Source: Mytilus edulis (Eukaryota > Mollusca > Bivalvia > Mytilida > Mytilidae). Taken from it: a stretch of 64,000 bases of DNA. Of the stretch, positions 12,647-26,052 are shown in pieces. The first letter of the stretch is position 1. Every line of letters starts with the position of its first letter. The notes under the pieces are model-generated. The model had not been told where the DNA came from. It did no database searches and saw only the letters and a list, made by a program, of their open reading frames with translations. The stretch spans positions 27,441,386 to 27,505,385 of the forward strand of contig NC_092348.1 of the NCBI RefSeq assembly GCF_963676685.1, written 5' to 3'. Position numbers and translations under genes: made by a program.

Positions 12647-15025
12647 ATGCACTCTATTAATCTCTATCATTATTGTTTAGGTCTATTTTCTTTATGCTTA
12701 TTTGGCCCATTTTCTTTAATTTTGGTCCAATATTCTCTATTCTGTAAACCTCATCCAGACCATTAGTCATCATACGAATTTAACAGAAAATTCTGATCAA
12801 TCTATAATTGACTATATGATAGATCTCTGTATCTGCATACTAGTAAGTTTAATCAGGTTTTTAAAGTAAATATATGACCAAACCATAATAAACAAGTAGA
12901 CACTTGTAATAAAATTCACTGTTAGGTCTATATCGATGTGACTGTTGAGCTGAAATGCCCCCCGTTACTCCGATTTGAGATTAATCCTGCTGTTATTTTG
13001 GTACTATTACATGTCCATTGCTGTGCACTATTTGAAAAATTAGTCTTGGAGAGTATTGTTTGATTAAATATTCGTTTTTTTGCTTTGTACTTGTTTCAAT
13101 GTTAGTTTTGTTGCTTCGAGTTATTGTTTTTGGTTCTTCGTACCGATCTGATGGATTAAGATATTGTCAACGACTGTTTACAGTTTGTTCACATATTGTG
13201 TTGTTACGCCACTGTACCAGGTTTATACCAGGATTAGTGTATCCCATTCATGTGTTAGCAAACTGTATTCTATATGTACCAGTCGAAAGTCAGGATCCTC
13301 TTATTCAGTTGTCAGATTATATCACAGAAAACACTATTTTTATTGCGTTAGATCTAATGTGAAGTAAGATGTTTCATTGCAATTAAAAGAAAAAAGAAAA
13401 CAAAAGGTTGAGTGAAATAACCCACTAGTTGAGAAGATATTTATGATTGAAACTGGTTCAAAACTTCTGTTGCAACAAATGGACAATCTATGTACACCTC
13501 TGAATGTATGTGTAATGATATAATAAGAAACTACTGTTAATATGCCAAAGATATATCGAACTTCTCCAGTTCTAAAATGCTCCTTTCGATATATTTGTTA
13601 TCAATTTAAAAGTGTTATAAACTAAATAAGTATACCTTTCATATCTCTTATAAATCAGTTCAGAATTGTCAATTATGTTGCTACATTGGTAAATTAACAT
13701 TGCAAGTACGTCATGCACTTGTTGACTGTCCTCAATATAATGCAGAGGTAAAATTTTCAAAGTTGAATAAATTTCATTTGAAAATAGAACAGGGGCTTAT
13801 ATAGGTTGTGTTGTTAAATACATAAGATTTACAATCTGATTAAAGGATTGCATTGCAATGTTACGGCAGGAATGCACATTACAATGTACAGGTCACGGAA
13901 TAAAAATCGTTCAGTCGTTGATTCTATTTGATATATATGTAATTTAAAGATTCAATAAAAATACATTGAAATAGAGATCTTTTTTTTTAATGAATATATT
14001 TACAAACTTTTTAATTGAAAGTATTATAGTTTATTACGTTTACATTTCTCACATTTGTTTAATTTCCTATTTGTAAACTTGGAAACTAAAAAAAAAATGT
14101 TTACATTTTTTAAATAAAGAACATGAAAAAATCTATTCTAATATATGAAAAAACATGATTCCACTTATAGATAAGTGGTCTTTTGTATCGAATTAGACAA
14201 TGATATATATAAAAAGTATATCTAATATACCCTCCTAGGTAATAGTAAACAAATTGGAGTGTTTCCATGTTGGTGTAATGATACCAATTAAGTCTTAAAA
14301 TATCATAGAAACGTGTTTTTTCTCCTGTATTTTATTGTTTTTTGTTTAATTCAAGTTTAGAGAAAACGTGTGTCCTAAGAAAAAAAAATCCGTGTATCCA
14401 CAAAAATGACTAGTCGGTGACTCAGCTGATCAGTAAGTTATCTCAAATATCTCAATATTGAACTTCACAAATTGCATAAATAATCCTTTTGGACTGTTTA
14501 GATTTCCGGGTAAGCGTACTGGAATGTCCAGTAAAATTAGTCTAAATACCGGGTTAAGCAACCAATAAAAACATTTTCCACTTGAATGTTGACCACCGGT
14601 TAATAAACCTGTCATCCCTCAAGAATAACAATAGTTAATTTAAAATAGTACCAATTAAAATTTAAATTTATGACAAAATCTTCAAAGATGAGACGCATAA
14701 AGAAAGCAAATATCAATCGACGCATAAATCCGGATAAAGCTTTGTAAATAAATTCTTAAACTTTTCTTTATGGTACATTTCTATAGGATTTTATACCTAT
14801 TTATAAATGAAAACAACCCTGGGTATTTTAACTTGACCGTCGTTCCGAAGCAAATGGAACGAAAACACGAAAAGATTTAGATTGAAAATTTAAGAAGTTG
14901 GATTTCAAAAATAATTTGAACCCTTATCTAAAGTGGATAGGGAGGTTAAATGGTTCACGCTCGACTGGATACAAAGTGTTGAAGGATTGTTTAGAATTTA
15001 ATCCTTTATTTACATGACATCAATA

Positions 15026-15098
15026 TATATAAATTATTTGGTTGTGTATTGGATGTGCATGTTTACCTGAAAATTTAATCTAATAATTCAAATTAAAG
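15026..15098 (+). promoter_or_regulatory. Second candidate TATA promoter and short first exon
   Basis: TATATAAA lies at 15,026-15,033, and a strong donor AAAG/GTAAGT follows at 15,098/15,099. A non-coding first exon of about 40 bases (start near 15,056) is possible. It precedes the candidate exon at 15,728-15,851 and could be an alternative start of the same transcription unit as the 6.9-kb promoter. Confidence 0.3.
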
Positions 15099-15727
15099 GT
15101 AAGTTTAACTATCTAGTGACAGATTGTTTCTTTAAAATGTAATATTGCATATTATTAAACAGTTTTTTGATTGTTTATGAACTTGCAATTATTAAATGGT
15201 GATCTTGCTTAGTTTATCAACATTTTATTTGTAATACATGTTTTAAATCAGAAAACATTGTAAAATGGAAATACTACTGTGTACTCTTGCAACAGTTTTC
15301 CCATACTAGTATATACATTCTGTTTATTTTGACTGCCAATGATTTTGGTAAACAAAACATTTCGTGATCTGGAAACATTATATCTGCCATAGACGGAGAT
15401 TTGCAAGTAAACAAGTCTGTCATTGGCTCACAGCTACTTGTTTTTGAAAACAAAATAATGTATATTGGGTTTTTTTTCGAAGACAAATGCCTTCGAAATA
15501 TCTTCTTTTCCTTTATTTATTTAATCAGAAGTGCAATAGCGAAAGACCTCTGAAAAACTATATGTATTTCACATATTTTAAAATAATAAGGTTAATGGGT
15601 TGTAGATGTAAGTGTTAGTGGTCTGGAAATGCGTATCTGTCATGACTGTTACTTTATACACAGTTGACTTTGTGAATCAACAGATTAGACTTTCGATATT
15701 TACAAGCTCTTTTTTCTTCTTTTACAG

Positions 15728-15851
15728 CATGAAAGAAAAAGATACTGTTTCCATCATTGACAAGAACAAAATAACAACTAGATCGACGAATAGAGTACAT
15801 GCATGGAGTTCTTGGGAAACTATTGGTCATAAGCCATCTGGTATATTATAG
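15728..15851 (+). other. Candidate internal exon with a 41-codon open frame
   Basis: It is bounded by a strong acceptor (TTTTTTCTTCTTTTACAG) and a good donor (TAG/GTATGT). Inside, ATG at 15,729 opens a frame that closes with TAG exactly at the last exon base. This would suit a 5' UTR exon carrying an upstream ORF for the coding exon at 26,180, but no transcript evidence is available. The peptide (begins MKEKDTVSII) is not recognised. Confidence 0.35.
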
Positions 15852-17780
15852 GTATGTAACAAAATACAGTTTCCCTTTTCTATAAACCAAACCTCCCCTT
15901 ATCAATTAAACCAATGTTAATATCATCACGTGCCGTCAGACATAACCAGAGAAAAATTTACTATCCTTAATATACAGAAAACTTTATAATATGATGATAA
16001 TGATAATAATAATAAAAAACAACAACAGTAACACATTTTGTTTTGTAAAAACAAAAGTCAGAAGGATACTAAAACGTGCATGATTTGTTTTAAATGTTCA
16101 GTACTTTCAATTGTTAATTATTTTTTTAAGGATGTAGTAAGCTGAAAAAAAATGTCCGTTTTGTGAGCTATTGAAGTTTTTAAGAAAAGAATATTGGATG
16201 ATATGGAGTATAATATTTTACCCTGTGTCGTAACAAAAAAAAAAAATCTGACAAAAATTCCTAAACCTGACCTGAGTACATCCTTAAATCTTGCAAAATC
16301 ATAAAAACATCTTTTTGTTTATTTTTTTTGAAAGAAGGCACAGCTTTGGAACCGCCGAAATTTAGAAAAGGTTGTTTTGTTTTCTGACTACCACGGATTC
16401 GATACCGCTGCTGGTTGAAAGTTAGTACCCGGTGGTATCATCAGCTCAGTAAAGTCCGTGCTACGAGACTGACATGATTATAACATACTTGTCTAAAAAA
16501 AATCAATTCTTTTTAGGTCCTTTTCTGTCATATAGCTCTTGTAGATAATGTTTCTACGTATCCTATAGTACTAGCTTTCACATATTTAGTTCTCAACGGT
16601 GCCGAGTAAGACTAATATAGAAAAACTCTTTGAACGGACGATATTTATAAAGTTTAATCTTCATTAGGAAGTAAAATCACAAAAATACTGAATTCCGAAG
16701 AAAATATAAGCGGAAAGTCCCTAATCAAATTGCAAAATCAAAAGCTCAAACACATCAAACCGATGGATAACGACTAGGTACTGGTATTTTCTTATGTCGA
16801 AAATGGTGAATTGAACCTGGTTTAAAAGCTAGCTATATACGTCTCACTTGTAGTTGTTTGGACACATTTTGATCAAACCAGAAATTTCCGATTTCTCTGG
16901 CAAAGCATAGTTTCTATGATGACAAGTACACAGCTTAATTTCATAAACACAATTAAAGTAGGTGCCGTAATGAACGAAACCAATTATTTATCTCTAAATC
17001 TACCGGAATAACCTTTCTTAAATAGATTTAAACTTCTCAACTATAATATATAACAGTATTACTTTTAAATACATTCGGTCACTCCTTCAAGTTTTAGCCC
17101 CTAATTAGTGCCACTTAAACCCTGATGAAAATATTAATTATCCCTAAAACCACTTAAAATAAGTATTTAGAGATACTTCATTGTATAACATTAAAGTTCT
17201 TAGTTTTTGAAAGGATGTATAATATTTCGTATTTAAATTTAATATGTTTCATTCTGTAAGTAATAGTTTTAATAAGGCATATGATATTTAAAGGTTACGC
17301 AGGGACACACTGCTTGGTGGTCCAAACCATTCAGTACTGAGAAAATATTTTTCACTTGCGTGCAAACTACTTTTTTAGTGGAGAAATAATGAAATTATAG
17401 AAAAACACGTTTAACTATATCTCCTTGAGGTGTTGCAATTCTTTGATATATCCATATATATATTCAATTTATAAATTGAAAAAATATATATACAAAATTG
17501 AAACTCTTTGTGAAGTTCAGTAATTTGATATTTATTCCGTTTCTGTAATTATGTAATTTCTTAAGATCTAGGTGTCAGGAGATTTGTTTTTCCAGATTAA
17601 GATCTTTGTTATTCTACTTAAATGTTATGTTAAATCGTAGATGAAATATACTGTTGACTGCCAGGCTCCATCCATCCCTCAGTAGTTTGCATGTTTTTCT
17701 AAAAGTAAAAGACTATTGAGAGCGAAAAACAAAAGATATATAGTTCATTTAAAAAAAAATATCAGACCACTAGTTTTATT
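15852..17780. other. No gene seen; family B repeat copy
   Basis: A family B repeat copy lies at about 16,655-16,870 (blocks CAAAAATACTGAATTCCGA, GCGGAAAGTCCCTAATCAAA, GGTGAATTGAACCTGGTTTA). The rest is AT-rich and unassigned. Confidence 0.5.
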
Positions 17781-18033
17781 AGATAGATAGTTTATTCTCA
17801 TAAAACCATGCAAGTACAAAGGTTACAGAGAAGTTAAAAAATAATATACATAAAAATAAAAAATGCATTAAAAATGCATAAAATTCAAAATTTCGGATGA
17901 GATAACATATAAAAGAATATATATATAGACTTATATAGTCAAATGTAAAAGTTAAAATTGTATAAAGAAATACTTTCTATAAGTATAAGTATGGTAAATA
18001 AATTATGGTTGTTAAGAAGGAGTGAGCTTACTA

Positions 18034-18327
18034 TTAATACATCTTATAAAATTGCAGCGGTTTCTTAGTGTCTTTGGTTTTTTTTGAATTAAACAGTTTG
18101 TTGAATGCAATAATGTTATGTCTTGGTATAAGTTCATTTGGGATAAATCTTCTTCTTTCATCTTGTAAAGCCGGGCAAACAAAAATATAGTGGTATTCGT
18201 CTCCGATATCTCTTTTCGTACATATTGAACATTTTCTATCACTTCTGTCAATGTTATGCCATCTCCCCTTTTCTATTAGCAGTGAATGATTCGATGTTCG
18301 GAATTTACAAAGTGTATATATATCTCG
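18034..18327 (-). pseudogene. LINE C-terminal zinc-knuckle part, frameshifted
   Basis: In the frame shifted relative to the RT part, the minus strand reads NERDIYTLCKFRTSNH..., then CSICTKRDIGDEYHYIFVC, a CxxC...H...C knuckle as at LINE ORF2 C-termini. It stops at 18,034-18,036. The shift occurs in an A run near 18,328. Confidence 0.75.
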
Positions 18328-18328
18328 T

Positions 18329-19213
18329 TCATTTTATGATGTTGAAATAATTCTCAAATTCAAAATGTTCCTTAAAGAGCCTATAAGTAATGCATTTGGA
18401 TGTGTTCTGAATAGCTGAAATCCAAATTTGTTTAAACTGGTCAATTAATCTAAGTTTGATACTTTTTGGTAACCAGTTGGTGAGGTCTGTATTTTGCACA
18501 TAAAATAAGTTTGAAAATCCGGCATTGTCCAATATATTTTTAATGTTCTTTATCCATAAAATATCATCATTGTTTGTGTGATATCTGGAATATACAAATT
18601 TATATAAGATTGATGATAACTTATTTTCATCTATAAGCAGCCTGCACCAATATGTTCGACATTTAATGCTTATTTCCAATGGGTATCGTCCAGTTTCACC
18701 GTACACAATCATGCTTAGGGTAGATCTCTTGAGGTGTAGTAAATGCTTTAAAATTTTGAGATGAACTTGTTCAATAATGTCATTTTTTCCAAATCCCCAT
18801 ACTTCACATCCGTATAGAAGAATTGGCTTCACCAGTTTGTCAAATAACTCTAATTGGCATTCAATTGATAAATTACACTGCCTTCCTTTTTTGATAACGT
18901 TGTACATAGCTTTTGTTGCTTTTTCTGATAGTCTTTTCTTTGCTTTATTGAAGGATCCGGATCTTGTAAACAATAGTCCAAGGTAGTTAAATTCTTTCCC
19001 TATTTCAATTTCATTTTTTTCATAAATGAAATTAATATTATTAGGCTGTCTTCCTTTAGAGAAAATTAAAACTTTAGTCTTAGATGTATTTACTTTAAGT
19101 TTCCAAGTATCACAATATTCACCGAAGCAATTCAATTGCATTTGAAGGTCTTCCTTTGTTTCTGACATTAGAACAGTATCATCGGCATATAATAAAAAAT
19201 GTAATATAAGCAT
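18329..19213 (-). pseudogene. LINE reverse transcriptase C-terminal part
   Basis: The 294-codon open frame begins with LLYADDTVL (the catalytic DD of RT motif C), followed by the thumb motif WKLKVNTSKTKVLIFSKG and then FNYLGLLFTRSG, all typical of LINE RTs. The remaining RT motifs upstream are absent. The frame stops at 18,329, and the coding sequence continues in another frame downstream. The fragment cannot encode a working RT. Confidence 0.85.
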
Positions 19214-19230
19214 TGCCCTATCTGCAAAAA

Positions 19231-22200
19231 AAAATATCTATAAAAACCAATTGTACAAATTCATATATATTTCTATCCAGATACACACAACTCAAGCTCA
19301 CTTTGTTATAAATTAAACCTTCAGTTTGAGGAAGCTTCTTATGATATTCTTTTCTAAGAGTTGTTCAAAACGCTTGCAATACAGCACGTATACTCGCCAA
19401 CCCCTAATAAGCCCAACTCTAAATCAGTCAACTCTTCGATAAGTACCTTTCACACATTGATATTGCCAGTACTGAAGCACTAGTAGTCTCAAAAGGTCTC
19501 ACGAAGATGTGTTATATACTGAAGAGACCAGCGATAAGCAGACATTTAGAAGGATTGCTTCCCTTTGGAATTTTGTTTATAAATTCTTCATTTTAGAGAT
19601 TTCAGTGTCATAGTACATAGTTCATCTATTCGTTTAGCAATAGTTCAAACTAACACTAAAAAAAATTTGATGAGATGAACATTCTTTAATTTTAATCGTA
19701 AAAATGAACATTATTATTAGAAAACTTAATTTAAATGTTTCCCAAACATAAAAGATAGTACCTGGCTTGAGAAATCATAAGCAATAATATTTAAAATTAC
19801 ATTTTCGATGACTATTTCGTAACATTCTTTCTTTATTATCTCTTTGAAAACAAACAAAATTTAAAAAAGTTAATGTACGTAAAAAATAAAATAAAAAAGA
19901 TCAGACACTGTTCTTCAAATGACTGTAAATTAACTTTGATAAGAATGAGATCTATATGTTAAATGTTACCTTTTAAGTTGCATTAAATATGCAAATGAGT
20001 ATAACCCAGTGACTGTTACCTACCCTGCAGATCTTACTTTACAACCGTGATGATTGTCTTTTTAAGATAGGAAATTATTACTGAAGCAATTTGTAGTAAT
20101 AAAATGACAATAACTATTTCATATCATCAACCTTACATACTTTTACGTTTTAATGAGGCTTTTGATATGTGTTTGTAAACTAAAGTTAAACTTTTATAGA
20201 AGGTTTTAAAATATTTTCCAATTGCCGTAATTGCTGTGTGATTTAATAAATATATATATTATTGGTATTGAAGGGGAAAAGAATTCACATAAACGTTCTG
20301 ACTTACTATAGATCTTTAAAAAGTTGTCGTGAAATCCACGTGTAACTTTAAGATTTTCGTGTGAATCATTCAATTAAGATATCTTTTAGTTTATGGTGTC
20401 TTTGGGTTACTGTCTCCTTCGTGTATATCCACATCTCTTATTCATGGGACATTCAAAACGCCATTGAAAAACACGAAAGATAATAAAAGACTAAATAGAT
20501 AATAAAACACTAACTCTACATTGAAAACTACAGACTGAGCGACACAAAAGCAGCTAAAACATTGTACATATGTTCAAGAAGGGTAACCAGATCCTGCTCC
20601 ACTAGTGGCATTATTCAAACCTCGTTATCGTTTTGTTTAACTTAAGCACCTGTATGATTGGAATATAACCTTTCATACCTGTCAGACTCTAAAGTTATTG
20701 CCAAATTTGCGACCTCTCGGTACAAAACTGACTTAAAAACCTTTATATCAGATTTCAAATGTTCGTTTCACCAAGAATTTATTACCTACACTAGCTATAT
20801 GATAGGATCTAAATCGCTCCAAATCACGTTTTTAATTCCGGACTTATTTTAGATAACAGATCTTTAATTTTACTTTTCCTTTTTAACAGACAATGTATAC
20901 GAGTCAAGTTTTTCTTTCTTTATTGTACTATTAATCGGGAATTCAAATAAAAAAGATTTGACGTAAGTTTTATTGACAGTGATAAAACATAATTTTATAT
21001 CAAATTATATTAGTACCAAACTTAATTATTTCACTAGAAATTGAAGGTTAGAATAGTACAATTATGTTCAGGCATGTTAAAAAAATGCTTAGTTTTTCCA
21101 AGGATTTGTATTTGACTATACAAATCCTTGAATATATTGAATAATACTGTACATGATACGGACACTTTTTTCATTTTGCAACTTCATCATGCCTGCAAAT
21201 GATCCTGATATATCACCAGTTACTGGGTAGTCCCTGTAATTAACTTGCTCAAAATAAGTTTAAAATAAAATTTTGAAAAGACATCAACTGGAAATAAGAT
21301 ACATGTTATCTATTCTTTCATTTTTATTTTCCGAGAAATATATCTCTTTTCGCCTCCACATTCGGGAAATAAATTTTGTTTAAAAAGATGGAAAATTCAA
21401 AGAATTAAAAAAAATAATCTTGTGTTGTCCATCTTGTACTACAATTAAACCTCAAGTTGAAACAGTGCAGTTGCATATATTTGTTATAACTTATAAGTAT
21501 ATATATATATGCACGAATATAGTAATGCTAACATAACAATAATAAATTTTAGTTGCATCCAGATTATTTTGATCAAATTCTCAGGACAGAACTAGAAGAA
21601 TATAACAGAAAAATACATGCATGGAAAGTAATGATAAACTCCTGAACATCGGGTTTTAAACTAAACAGGAGCCAGAGGATATATATATTATATTTTTCAA
21701 TTTCAAGACAAATATATTCTTAAACTATGAATAGACATATGAACTGTTTGTAATATTAGTATTGTCATACGACCTAAGGCAGAGTTTATTTACATTAAAA
21801 ATAAATTAAAGAATCACATCATAATTCCATCTTAGGAAAATTACAAATGAATGTGTATTGCATTAAGAACATGAATTGAATTAGGACGTGTGAAATTCAT
21901 AATAGGTCCAATATTCTTTATATAGGTCCTCGTTAATACCGTTTGTACATGGTTATTAAAAGTGTTGATAAAAGTAATCAGAGTAGATATTGTTAGCATT
22001 GAATAAAATATAAACCAAAACTAAAGATAAAACATGGCATTTTAAACGGACTTAATCTGCTTATAAAATATTTATTGGCACTCAAGACCTCTTTCTTTAA
22101 ATACATACCTATTTTTTTCTGGTTTCGGGTTAAGGTAAAGAAATCTTTAATGCGTTAAGTGCCTCTGAATAAGACAAACATGAACTATGACAGTCAAGGA

Positions 22201-22700
22201 ACACCTTACATAAGTTTGATTCAATAAACTGTTTTTTTTCCTCAGTGTATTTTACTTATCATTTTCAATGACACAGACAGCGTAACAATATCTCTCATAA
22301 AATTATATTAGCAGCAATTAGCAGCATTGACATCGGTGGTACTTGATATGTATGACTACTTTCGTATGAGCTATGCTTGTTAATTTATTATCTGTGTTCT
22401 TCATTGTCGCAGATCGGCCTCGTTGGGTATACATAAAAAATGATGATAAAAATCTTTTATGAAAGTAACGATTTTTTTTCTATAGGATGTATTTTCCAGC
22501 TTGTTAAGAAACACATAGATATAGGAAGATGTGGTGTGAGTGCCAATGTCATGTCCATGTCATAAGCTATAAAACTGGTGTCTCGTTTGCTGTGGTAGTC
22601 TATATATCATACACGCATTTCTCATAAAAGATCCCTTTCATTAAAACAAATATATAACCAAAAATGAAAAGAATTAATTTTGTAAAATTGATAAAGGGTT
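19231..22700. other. No gene seen
   Basis: AT-rich DNA with scattered short ORFs and no convincing splice chain, domain or repeat with a clear edge. Confidence 0.45.
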
Positions 22701-22764
22701 GATGAAGTGATTAAACAGAAAAGAACCAACGAAAGCGTAATATTTATATACTTGAGATATGGTC

Positions 22765-23070
22765 TTGTGATATTTCACACCACCTCGCCTCGATTTTCCC
22801 CTGATGGCGTGCTTGTCTTAGGTGTTAGAATCTCTGGCCGGGTAGAATTAAAGACGCTATCTAGGTATTTGCTGTTTCTGCAGACTGATCGGTTCAGAGT
22901 CTCAATGATACATGCCGGATATGCCTACACAGCTTCCTGTGTGTTGCTACTTAACTAAAGTGTTTTGTGAACTAGCGCGTTAAAAACATCTTCTCATCAT
23001 GTGAATGTAATACTGGCTACTGGACATTAAACATCCTCCTCCTCCTCCTCATCATCATCATTAAAAAAAA
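22765..23070 (+). mobile_element. SINE-like or retroelement 3' end with (TCC)n(TCA)n tail
   Basis: A block of ordinary GC content (about 22,765-23,025) ends in CTGGACATTAAACATCC, followed by TCC and TCA repeats and an A run at 23,063. This is the form of a retroposon 3' end with a simple-sequence tail. No target-site duplication was found by eye, so the type is uncertain. The 83-codon ORF here is not a gene. Confidence 0.4.
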
Positions 23071-23107
23071 TTGTGACAACTATTACTTCAACATGAAAAT
23101 AGATCTA

Positions 23108-23290
23108 AGGAGATAATTAAGGTACGATTGCCAGTGAGGCAACTATCTAACAGTGTTCAAATGAAGTGGAATTATAGGCAACCGTACGGCCTCCGACAAT
23201 GAGAAAATCCATACCTTTAATTTGTCTTTAGAAGGTCCTGACAAGAAAAATATGAAACAATTCAATTGTAAAACTAATTTATAACAAAAC
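23108..23290 (+). repeat. Family A repeat, diverged fragment
   Basis: The blocks ACGATTGCCAGTGAGGCAAC, CAACCGTACGGCCTCCGACA and AGGTCCTGACAAGAAAA match family A with substitutions. Confidence 0.7.
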
Positions 23291-23299
23291 AATTATGTA

Positions 23300-24195
23300 T
23301 GATCCCTGTAATAAAAACGTTAAGAAAGTCACACCGTATATCATTGATGTCAATAATAACCATATTACCACTTAATAACATATCAAAGTCATTTAAAAAT
23401 TAAAAAAGGGAAATGAACGATGATTATTTTGAACTTGAGAAACTTATGACCAAAAGTTGAAGAAAAACAAGCACTGAAACTAAATATTTTTATTACATCT
23501 ATTCTTTAAATTGAAAGAAAACACTCCGTGTTTATGACGAAAGGCCGTTGATGACAAATTTTTAAAGTCCATACGCATACATTATCCTACACTATAATAA
23601 ATATATAAATTCCTCAAACAGATTTAATAATTTGCCTGAGGTGTCTCAACATATGAAGTATATTGATAGCATAAAGGTGTGATTTGTTTAGCTGAATATA
23701 AGGATGAAAATCAAAACATGTGCAGAGTTTTAATATTCGATATTTCAAATAAGTTATTAGAGAGTAAAATGTGGATTTGATTTATAATTCAGGTAGGAAT
23801 ATATATAAATGTGTTGATAATATTTAAACAATTGAACATTTTTTTCCTTCAATTTCTCGCATGAAAAAGTGAAAGTTGTTCTTATGTCTGTTAGTCGTAA
23901 TCTTTTATACGTAATAGTATAAATTTATTATTCAAAGCATACTCGGATAATCTTACGAAAAAGAAATATATCTCCAATACATCAAAGTAAGCAGTTTTGT
24001 ACGTCAATCCATTTGACAGCAGGTAACAAAAGACTTACGTCCATAACAAAATTGCATGCGGTTGACATCTGAATTGAACGAGCCTAGAGAAGATATTCCT
24101 TTCTCCAACATCAACATAGATTTATAGTGTTTATGTGGACATTGCGCTCTAACATTTGAAGAAGAATGACAATGTTTTGACCTTCCAACTGTTTT
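23300..24195. other. No gene seen
   Basis: AT-rich unassigned DNA. Confidence 0.4.
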
Positions 24196-24199
24196 TGTT

Positions 24200-24280
24200 C
24201 GATCGCCGCTGATGAGTCTTTAAACGAAACGCGCTTGTGACGTACTAAATTATAAGCCTGCTATCTTTGATGTATTTTTA
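24200..24280 (+). repeat. Decayed hammerhead-ribozyme repeat copy
   Basis: GCTGATGAG and ACGAAACGCGC of the hammerhead core remain, but stem II is shortened (GTCTTTAAAC) and the cleavage triplet region reads TTG where GTC would be expected. The following sequence (TACTAAATTATAAGCCTG) resembles the flank of the other two copies. Confidence 0.6.
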
Positions 24281-26008
24281 TATTTCTGTATAAAATTATA
24301 AGGAAACCCCATTATTTTTTTTTCCGTGCCCCCTCCCCCCCCAAGAAAAAAAAACTAAAAAAAAACCAACTCAAAATACAATTCATATTATTAGGCTCAG
24401 GACAATGCGAAGGATATGGAACACGGATTCATCCAGTTTAAACCCTGTCAGTGTTTAGTTTTGACGGGTAGATCATTCAAAAGTCAAAAGACAAAACAAA
24501 AGACAAAACAAAAGACATCTAGAGGTCAACATGTCGTCCTTAACAATAAACAAACTGTCTTTACAATCTGAGTTTTGAACAGTTGTAAATGACTTCAGCA
24601 GAGTATCATTGAAGTAATGATCTCAAAAATAATTAAAATCTATCATTAAAATAAAATCCCATAGATAAAAAGTAACAAAGACTAAAATCCGACACTTTGT
24701 TGAATTTGATACATGCGAAATCACTTTGATAAGAATAAAAAAATAGTTTTCAATTCAATTGAATAAACAGCTCACAAAAAGAATAGTTGAAACAACATAT
24801 TACATAATTAACAGACATAACTAGATCATGTAGATAAAAAATTATATTTTTAAAATCTTTTATTTCTAACTAAGTAACTGAGGGCATGGTCATTGCGTGT
24901 ATTGTCTATGTGTAGACACAATATTTTAAATGTTATCTTTTTCTGAAATAATTATGATATTTATCAATATGTTTAAGGCTCTTATGTTTCATACAATGTG
25001 TCTTACATGGTGTGTAGGATGATCATAAATTGTATAAACAAATTTAGATATAGATCAGTTACTCGGAACTACATTTAGTACAGTACTATTTCATATCCAA
25101 AGTTCACTGAGCTTTGAAATACGATGAAGTGACTTAATTGAAGTATGTAGCTATTGTAAAATATAAAAAAAGAACACAGTATATATTGTATTTCATATTT
25201 TAATATATGAACTATTCATAACTTTATATTCTTTTTTAACGACATAATGAATCGGTCGAAAAAACAGAGCGGAAAAAGGGATTTTAATGATGAATCACGG
25301 AAATTATTATATATACATTTAGATGCATTCATTTTAAATCGGACAGCCAGGAGTATTTCATGTTAAAACTGTATGAGTAAATTGTATCTTATTGAATCGA
25401 ATTTTTGACCAGCTAAAAATTTATTACACTCTTTAAAGCTTTTCCAATTAATATTTGATTATTTTAAGCAATTGTAAAATAATTTCACTTCCTTTCAATC
25501 TCAAAATCTCTATATTTCATTTCTTTGTTATCAATATTTTTAAAGAAGCTTGTCCCCCATAGTGTGTTTCTGTACAGGGATAGACATGGAGAAAACAATG
25601 CAAATTTGATTATGAGTGAGTCTTGTTGATAATTATTATTTCCAGATGTATCAAAAAGTATCAAACGTAAATGGTATAAATGAACTCATCATAGATACAA
25701 GGCCATACATTTTGTAATCCAAACGAACGTTTCTTCTACCAAAGACGCATCACTTCACAATGTTAATTTATGATTTCATCCCGACATGATGTTAAAACTA
25801 AAATGGAAAGTTAAAAAAAAGTATTAAAAAGGGAAGTGATACGGGGTGAAATATATCGAGAGAGAAATGACTTTCTGTTTATGAATAAATCAGGTACAAT
25901 TATTGACGCATTAATGTAGCTGTACTTGACACAGATTTTAGGAATTTTTGGTTCTCAATGCTCTCCAACTTCGTACTTTATTTGGCCTATTAACTTTTTT
26001 TTATTCGA
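24281..26008. other. No gene seen; low-complexity stretch at 24.3 kb
   Basis: T-rich, C-rich and A-rich runs occur at 24,308-24,366. The rest is AT-rich, without ORFs worth naming. Confidence 0.4.
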
Positions 26009-26052
26009 GCGTCACTGATGAGTCTTTTGAAGACGAAACGCGCGTCTGGCGC
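26009..26052 (+). ncRNA. Hammerhead ribozyme motif (type I, short stem III)
   Basis: All conserved parts are present. Stem I is GCGUCA (26009-26014) with UGGCGC (26047-26052), including one G-U pair. The core is CUGAUGA (26015-26021). Stem II is GUCUU/AAGAC with loop UUG (26022-26034). Then comes GAAA (26035-26038). A minimal 2-bp stem III (A38-U45, C39-G44) has loop GCGC, and the cleavage triplet GUC is at 26044-26046, with predicted self-cleavage after C26046. The very short stem III resembles animal retrozyme and satellite hammerheads that work as dimers (family knowledge). It lies about 130 bases upstream of the TRIM-like coding exon on the same strand. Confidence 0.85.

Larger units (their letters stand above)
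17780..19230 (-). mobile_element. 5'-truncated LINE (non-LTR retrotransposon) fragment
   Basis: Only the 3' part of a LINE remains: the reverse transcriptase from the YADD box onward, a C-terminal region with a CCHC-type knuckle, a 3' UTR and a (TCTA)-type short tail on the minus strand near 17,785. The break at about 19,230 removes the RT fingers and the endonuclease, which is typical of 5' truncation on insertion. The clade cannot be decided from this part. Confidence 0.8.
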
